A stretch of 35,250 bases of DNA from Anaerolineales bacterium (GTDB taxonomy: Bacteria > Chloroflexota > Anaerolineae > Anaerolineales > RBG-16-64-43), in contig JAFGKK010000032.1 of NCBI GenBank assembly GCA_016928575.1, positions 1 to 35,250 of the forward strand, read 5' to 3'. A program made the position numbers and the translations under genes. Positions 31,752 through 35,250 of the stretch are shown here, one piece after another (positions within the stretch are counted from its first letter, which is position 1; every line of letters starts with the position of its first letter). The notes under the pieces are model-generated. The model was not told where the DNA came from, made no database searches, and worked only from the letters and a program-made list of their open reading frames with translations.

Positions 31752-32759
31752 ATGAGCCAGCACACGTCCCGATCGATCCGATGGATCCTCTTGGCCGCAT
31801 CGTTGGTGCTTGGCGGCGCCTGCATCATTGAAGCCGCCGCCGGACCCACGCCCACCCCGCAGGTGGTCGTGGGTCCCGGGGACGGCGATTCTTCAACCCG
31901 GGAATCGGACTCCGTCCCCGCCACGCCGGAAACGCCGCTTGAACTGACCGCGACCTGGACGCTCACCCCCGAACTTACCGCCACCGCGACGATCGATCAA
32001 GTGACGATGACCGCCGGGCAGGACCTGAGCTGTGTGACCGGCCCGCATTGGGTCCTCTACGAATGGGTAGCCCGGATCGAGGAGGGGGAAACCGTCACCC
32101 TGCTTGCCCGCGCCTGCCCGGAATGGGAGGAGTATTATTTCGTCCACAAAAGCAGCGGCACCCCGGCTTCGTGCTGGGCGTTCGGCGGCAGCTCGGCGAT
32201 CCATGGCGATCCATCCATCCTGCCGATCCGGGAAGCGCCGCCGCTGCCGCAGATCACCCTCACCGTCCAGAACAAGACCTATCTGCGCCTGACCAACCTT
32301 CGCATGCGCCCCAAGGACGAAACCGTCTGGGAAACCAACTTGCTCGCCGCGCACGAAATCCAGGGACAGGAGACGTACGGATTGACGATCACAGCGGGCT
32401 TTTACGACATCCGCATCATGGACTATCGCAGCGGAGTTGTGTATGAAGCCTACGATGTCCCGATCGGCGCGGAACCGAGCTCGAAGACCATCGTCCTCGA
32501 CGGCCGGTATACCGTCAACATCCACAGCGAATCGACTCTCGCGTTCTGCCAGGTCCATATCGAATCCTTCGATCACGCTTACAACGCGGATTTGACGATC
32601 CCCGGGGACGGCCGGATCTCCCCCGGAGAAGACGTAACGCTGGAAGGCCTGGGCGGAGCATATGTCATGCAGCTGTCTGCCTGCAGCGGAAGCACGGGCT
32701 CGTACGGGATAGCCGGCGCGTACATCGGCCCCGCCACGCGCACCTACACCGTCCACTGA
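31752..32759 (+). CDS. Secreted lipoprotein, paralogue 1
   Basis: Predicted lipid-anchored extracellular protein of 335 residues; function unknown. The signal (SIRWILLAASLVLGGAC) ends in a lipobox at Cys24. A Thr/Pro/Ser/Glu-rich linker (about 30-75) follows. The folded part begins TMTAGQDLSCVTGPHWVLYEWVA and shares ordered blocks with the gene at 33177: DLSC, EWVA, CWAF, IREAPPLP, NKT, LTITAGFYDI and an ending with ACSG. Four Cys (in DLSC, CWAF, FCQV and ACSG) sit at matching places in both, so two disulfides are likely. An extra Cys pair (ACPEW, ASC) occurs here. The first block, with Cys and Trp, resembles a small SH3-like surface domain; the second half is beta-rich. It is followed by a terminator. 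Confidence 0.78.
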   Translation: MSQHTSRSIRWILLAASLVLGGACIIEAAAGPTPTPQVVVGPGDGDSSTRESDSVPATPETPLELTATWTLTPELTATATIDQVTMTAGQDLSCVTGPHWVLYEWVARIEEGETVTLLARACPEWEEYYFVHKSSGTPASCWAFGGSSAIHGDPSILPIREAPPLPQITLTVQNKTYLRLTNLRMRPKDETVWETNLLAAHEIQGQETYGLTITAGFYDIRIMDYRSGVVYEAYDVPIGAEPSSKTIVLDGRYTVNIHSESTLAFCQVHIESFDHAYNADLTIPGDGRISPGEDVTLEGLGGAYVMQLSACSGSTGSYGIAGAYIGPATRTYTVH

Positions 32760-32771
32760 TCCGCGGCCTCT

Positions 32772-32823
32772 CCTCCCGGCTCCGGCCCGGGGCGGGTTTT
32801 TGGCCGTCCGGGAGGGATTTTTT
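32772..32823 (+). terminator. Terminator-like stem after paralogue 1
   Basis: CCTCCCGG (32772-32779) pairs with CCGGGAGG (32808-32815), followed by GATTTTTT. The loop is long (28 bases) and contains a GGCGGGTTTTT stretch of its own, so the exact folded form is uncertain. It lies just after the lipoprotein stop. Confidence 0.65.
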
Positions 32824-33176
32824 CCAGCCGAATAAGGAACCGATCAAACCGGAATTCTCGCTGGAACGCCGGCTTGTCTTTTCCCGTTGAGGCCGCGCAT
32901 AAGCTCGTCGGCCGAAAGCCGCATCGCGGCAGGAATACCTGTTCTGTAGTCCGAAAACCACCTCCCTCTTCGTCCATCCCCCGCGCGCTCATGGATCCGG
33001 CGAATGCGCTTTGGAAAATCTCCAGAAAATGATCCGAAATCCTGCAGACTCTGGATTCTGCCTCTTATCCGTGCCATACTGGATGCATACGGTTGCAACC
33101 CCCGGGTTTCGAAAGGGCCGAGGTTAGGCGGGACTGCAGACCCACCCGTCTCCGGATCGAACCCAAGGAGAAAAAA
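32824..33176. other. Intergenic region between the two lipoprotein genes
   Basis: About 350 bases without a recognisable gene. TTTTCC near 32820 and CATACT near 33075 are AT-rich pieces, and the sequence from 33040 to 33090 may hold the promoter of the second lipoprotein. The Shine-Dalgarno GGAGAAAAA stands directly before the ATG at 33177. No repeat of the families seen elsewhere is clear here. Confidence 0.4.
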
Positions 33177-34175
33177 ATGAAAATCCCATCTCAACTTTTT
33201 TCACGGATCCTGCTTCCCCTTGCCGCCGCGGCCTGCTTGAGCGCCTGCAATCTCACCCTGGCGACCGTCGTCCAAGGCACGCCCCAGGTGATCGTCGTCA
33301 CGGCGACTCCCCAGTCCGGGGCGGGCGAATCGCAGGGCCAGCCGCCGCCTGCGGGTCAGGAAACGGCGCCGACCATGACCCCCAGCCTGACCCTGACGCC
33401 GACCATCACACCCACCGCCACGCCCGCCCTGCCCGCCATGACCGCCGGGCAGGACCTCAGCTGCGTGGAGGGGCCGCATTGGATTTTCTATGAATGGGTG
33501 GCCAAAATCGTCGAGGGCGAAGTGGTGACCCTCACGGCTCGCTCGAGCGCGGAATGGCCGGATTATTTCTACGTCCGAAAATCCAACGGGACCGAGTGCT
33601 GGGCGTTCAGCGGCAGTTCCACCATCTCGGGCGACACGTCGACCTTGCCCGTGCGGGAGGCGCCGCCCTTGCCGGAAGTCGAGTACACGATCGAAAACAA
33701 AACCGGGCTGCCCGTGGTAAGCATCCTGATCCGTGAGAAAGACGCCGCCGCTTGGGGGGCCAACAAACTCACCGCCACGCTGGTCCCCGGCGCCACCTTC
33801 AGCCTGACCTTGACGGCCGGGTACTACGACGTCCTGGTCCAGGATTTGGCCGCCGGAAAACTCTACGAAAAATACGATTGGCCGATCGGATCCGATCCGA
33901 ATTACCGCAACATCGCCCTCGACGCCGAATTCGAATTCTATATACAAAACAACTACGCCTTCGACCTTTGCCGGCTGGACGTCAAACCGTCGGGCGGGGC
34001 GTGGAAAACGCTCCACGGCGCGGCGGACGGAAACATCACTCCGGGCAACCGCTTCACCTTTTCGCTCCTGCCGGCTTTCTACGATCTGCGGATCTGGCGT
34101 TGCTCGGGTCCGCTGATAATCGACGCCGCCAACGTCTACTTCGGACCGTCGCTTCCGGGATACAACATTCCTTAA
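33177..34175 (+). CDS. Secreted lipoprotein, paralogue 2
   Basis: A 332-residue lipoprotein that is a close relative of the gene at 31752; function unknown. The signal (SRILLPLAAAACLSAC) ends in lipobox LSAC with Cys24. The linker (TPSLTLTPTITPTATPALP) is longer in Thr/Pro repeats. The folded part then follows the first paralogue block by block: TAGQDLSCVEGPHWIFYEWVAKI, YFYVRKSNGTECWAFSGSS, LPVREAPPLPEVEYTIENKTG, LTLTAGYYDVLVQDLAAGKLYEKYDWPIGSDPN, and an ending with RCSG. The four shared Cys are in place; the extra Cys pair of paralogue 1 is not. I chose the ATG at 33177 because GGAG and the signal peptide start there. It was probably made by tandem duplication. A terminator follows at 34204. 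Confidence 0.8.
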   Translation: MKIPSQLFSRILLPLAAAACLSACNLTLATVVQGTPQVIVVTATPQSGAGESQGQPPPAGQETAPTMTPSLTLTPTITPTATPALPAMTAGQDLSCVEGPHWIFYEWVAKIVEGEVVTLTARSSAEWPDYFYVRKSNGTECWAFSGSSTISGDTSTLPVREAPPLPEVEYTIENKTGLPVVSILIREKDAAAWGANKLTATLVPGATFSLTLTAGYYDVLVQDLAAGKLYEKYDWPIGSDPNYRNIALDAEFEFYIQNNYAFDLCRLDVKPSGGAWKTLHGAADGNITPGNRFTFSLLPAFYDLRIWRCSGPLIIDAANVYFGPSLPGYNIP

Positions 34176-34203
34176 CCGTCCGATCCCCGCGCTTGACGCA
34201 CGG

Positions 34204-34256
34204 AAGCCGTCCGCCGTGACCGCGCACCTCCGGGTCATGGCAGACGGCTTTTCCTT
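34204..34256 (+). terminator. Terminator after paralogue 2
   Basis: AAGCCGTC (34204-34211) pairs with GACGGCTT (34243-34250), with an inner TGACC/GGTCA pair, followed by TTTTCCTTT. It lies 29 bases after the lipoprotein stop. Confidence 0.7.
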
Positions 34257-34433
34257 TGTCGCCCCGTCGTTTCCCCTTCCGGACGGAAGCCCATTTATCG
34301 GTAACCAACCAGAGTCGCCTCGAAAACGCGGCTGGGACCATGCCCTCGAATGCGTCTTTTGTCCGTTGGCCCCCGATCAGCGGGCTGTGCTTCTCGGGGG
34401 AGGGTAAGGGAGAGGGAGGATCGAGGAGGAGGC
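34257..34433. repeat. Intergenic G/C-rich region upstream of the third MerR promoter
   Basis: This stretch has no gene. Near 34390-34425 a purine-rich GGGGGAGGGTAAGGGAGAGG run resembles one arm of the G/C inverted repeats at 4742 and 16951. The MerR-type promoter D begins at 34434. Confidence 0.4.
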
Positions 34434-34464
34434 TTGACTCTATAGCGGCTGTAGAGAGTATATT
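34434..34464 (+). promoter_or_regulatory. MerR-type promoter/operator D
   Basis: TTGACT (34434-34439) and TATATT (34459-34464) with a 19-bp spacer. ACTCTATA (34437-34444) and TAGAGAGT (34452-34459) form the dyad, imperfect at one inner pair. It lies 53 bases upstream of the third MerR gene. A perfect CATCCGG/CCGGATG hairpin sits in the leader near 34480-34496. Confidence 0.85.
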
Positions 34465-34517
34465 GTCTGCGAAGATCTTCATCCGGGCCCCGGATGGGCC
34501 CTCCCTCGAGGAAGGCA

Positions 34518-35250
34518 ATGCTACGCATCGGAGATTTCAGCCGCATAGCCCGGGTGTCGGTTCAGACCCTTCGCTACTATGAAGCCCTCGGCCTGCTCAA
34601 ACCGGTTGAGGTCGACCGCTTCACCGGCTACCGCCATTACGCCTTCGACCAGCTTCCCCGGCTGCACCGGATCCTGGCGCTCAAGGATCTGGGCCTCTCG
34701 CTCGAGGAGATCGCCCGCCTGCTGCGGGACGAACCCTCGACGGAGCAGTTGATGGGGATGCTGCGATTGAAGGAGACGGAACTCGCGGAGCGGGTGGCCG
34801 AGGAGCTCCAGCGCCTGGAGCGGGTCCGCACCCGGCTGCGGCAACTGGACGAGGAGCAGACCATGCCAGACTACGAAGTGATCGTAAAAAAGCTCGAACC
34901 CCTGCGGGTGGCCGGTTCGCGCGGCAAGATCCCGGTTTACTCGGAGCAGTTCCCGCTGTGGCGCGAGCTCGGGACGCATCTTTCGGAAAAGAAAATCCAG
35001 CCCACCGGCGCCTGCCTGACGCTGTATTACTCCGAGGAACCCGAGATCGACGCCGAGGTATGCGAGCCGGTGGCGCGGGACTATCCGGATACCGGGAAGG
35101 TGAAGTTCCACACCCTCCCGGCGGTTAACCAGGCCGCCTGTGTCGTGCACCACGGCCCATTTGCCACCATCGGCGGCGCCTACGGATTCCTTTCGAAATG
35201 GATCGAAGCCAACGGATTCGAATGCGTCGACGCGGTGCGCGAGGTGTACC
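34518..35250 (+). CDS. MerR regulator with GyrI-like domain (paralogue D), runs off the window
   Basis: Third MerR-GyrI regulator, 3' end beyond the window (244 residues visible). HTH: MLRIGDFSRIARVSVQTLRYY, GLLKPVEVDRFTGYRHY, LHRILALKDLGLSLEEI; coiled coil (ELAERVAEELQRLERV); GyrI-like domain from about 115 with YSEEPEIDAEVCEPV, ACVVHHGPFATIGGAY and, at the edge, DAVREVY. The Glu-Val-Tyr of that last block keeps the ligand Glu and Tyr. The ATG at 34518 is preceded by GAGGAAG. Operator D precedes it. It resembles paralogues A and C in layout; A and D keep the ligand Glu, C does not. Confidence 0.92.
   Translation, partial: MLRIGDFSRIARVSVQTLRYYEALGLLKPVEVDRFTGYRHYAFDQLPRLHRILALKDLGLSLEEIARLLRDEPSTEQLMGMLRLKETELAERVAEELQRLERVRTRLRQLDEEQTMPDYEVIVKKLEPLRVAGSRGKIPVYSEQFPLWRELGTHLSEKKIQPTGACLTLYYSEEPEIDAEVCEPVARDYPDTGKVKFHTLPAVNQAACVVHHGPFATIGGAYGFLSKWIEANGFECVDAVREVY

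Overview
The window is GC-rich bacterial DNA, most likely from the Chloroflexota (Anaerolineae-like). This is inferred from the secreted lipoproteins with Thr/Pro or Ala/Pro linkers, the DUF6585-type protein, the fabD-fabG-Asp23-nusB-birA order, and the many degenerate G/C-rich inverted repeats between genes. I see no rRNA, tRNA, CRISPR array, transposase or phage gene. Assignment to a species is not possible from the sequence alone.

Layout. (1) 1-4.6 kb, minus strand: a housekeeping block reading rpmF, terminator, fabD, fabG, an Asp23/Gls24 protein, nusB, birA (ribosomal protein L32, start of fatty acid synthesis, antitermination, biotinylation). rpmF has a near-consensus promoter. (2) 5-12.5 kb: a lipoprotein; a PadR regulator translationally coupled to a small cysteine-rich protein behind a 36-bp dyad operator; a TatA/B-like protein; a multi-pass membrane protein; a sulfite-oxidase-fold molybdopterin lipoprotein paired with an 80-residue two-helix cytochrome-like protein; a secreted GH5 glycosidase; and a DUF6585-like membrane protein. 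(3) 12.7-21.3 kb: a regulatory and repair island with two MerR regulators carrying GyrI-like ligand domains, two stand-alone GyrI-like proteins, a WYL regulator, a decayed HEAT-like gene, an AlkD-like HEAT protein coupled by ATGA to a SplB-like radical SAM enzyme, a frameshifted DUF362 gene, and a TrmO-type tRNA methyltransferase. (4) 21.8-31.5 kb: a tandem universal stress protein followed by one 8.7-kb gene for a cyclic beta-1,2-glucan synthase (GT84 + GH94). (5) 31.7-35.25 kb: two paralogous secreted lipoproteins and a third MerR-GyrI regulator that runs off the window.

The most interesting structure is a dispersed regulatory circuit. Four promoters (12756, 18873, 19876, 34434) share a TTGACTCT start, a dyad centred in the spacer, and exactly 19 bp between the -35 and -10 boxes, the signature of MerR-family activation by DNA distortion. 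Three lie directly upstream of the three MerR-GyrI paralogues. The fourth lies inside the last codons of the radical SAM gene and points at the DUF362 gene. One of the three regulators has lost the Glu that usually contacts ligand. With the two stand-alone GyrI proteins this looks like an expanded small-molecule-sensing network with possible cross-talk.

Repeats and decay also shape the region. Palindromic elements abut or extend coding sequences in several places (N-terminus of birA, C-terminus of the WYL regulator, fusion of the HEAT pseudogene into the repair gene). Two genes (HEAT-like at 16265, DUF362 at 18933) carry lesions that could be real decay or assembly errors.
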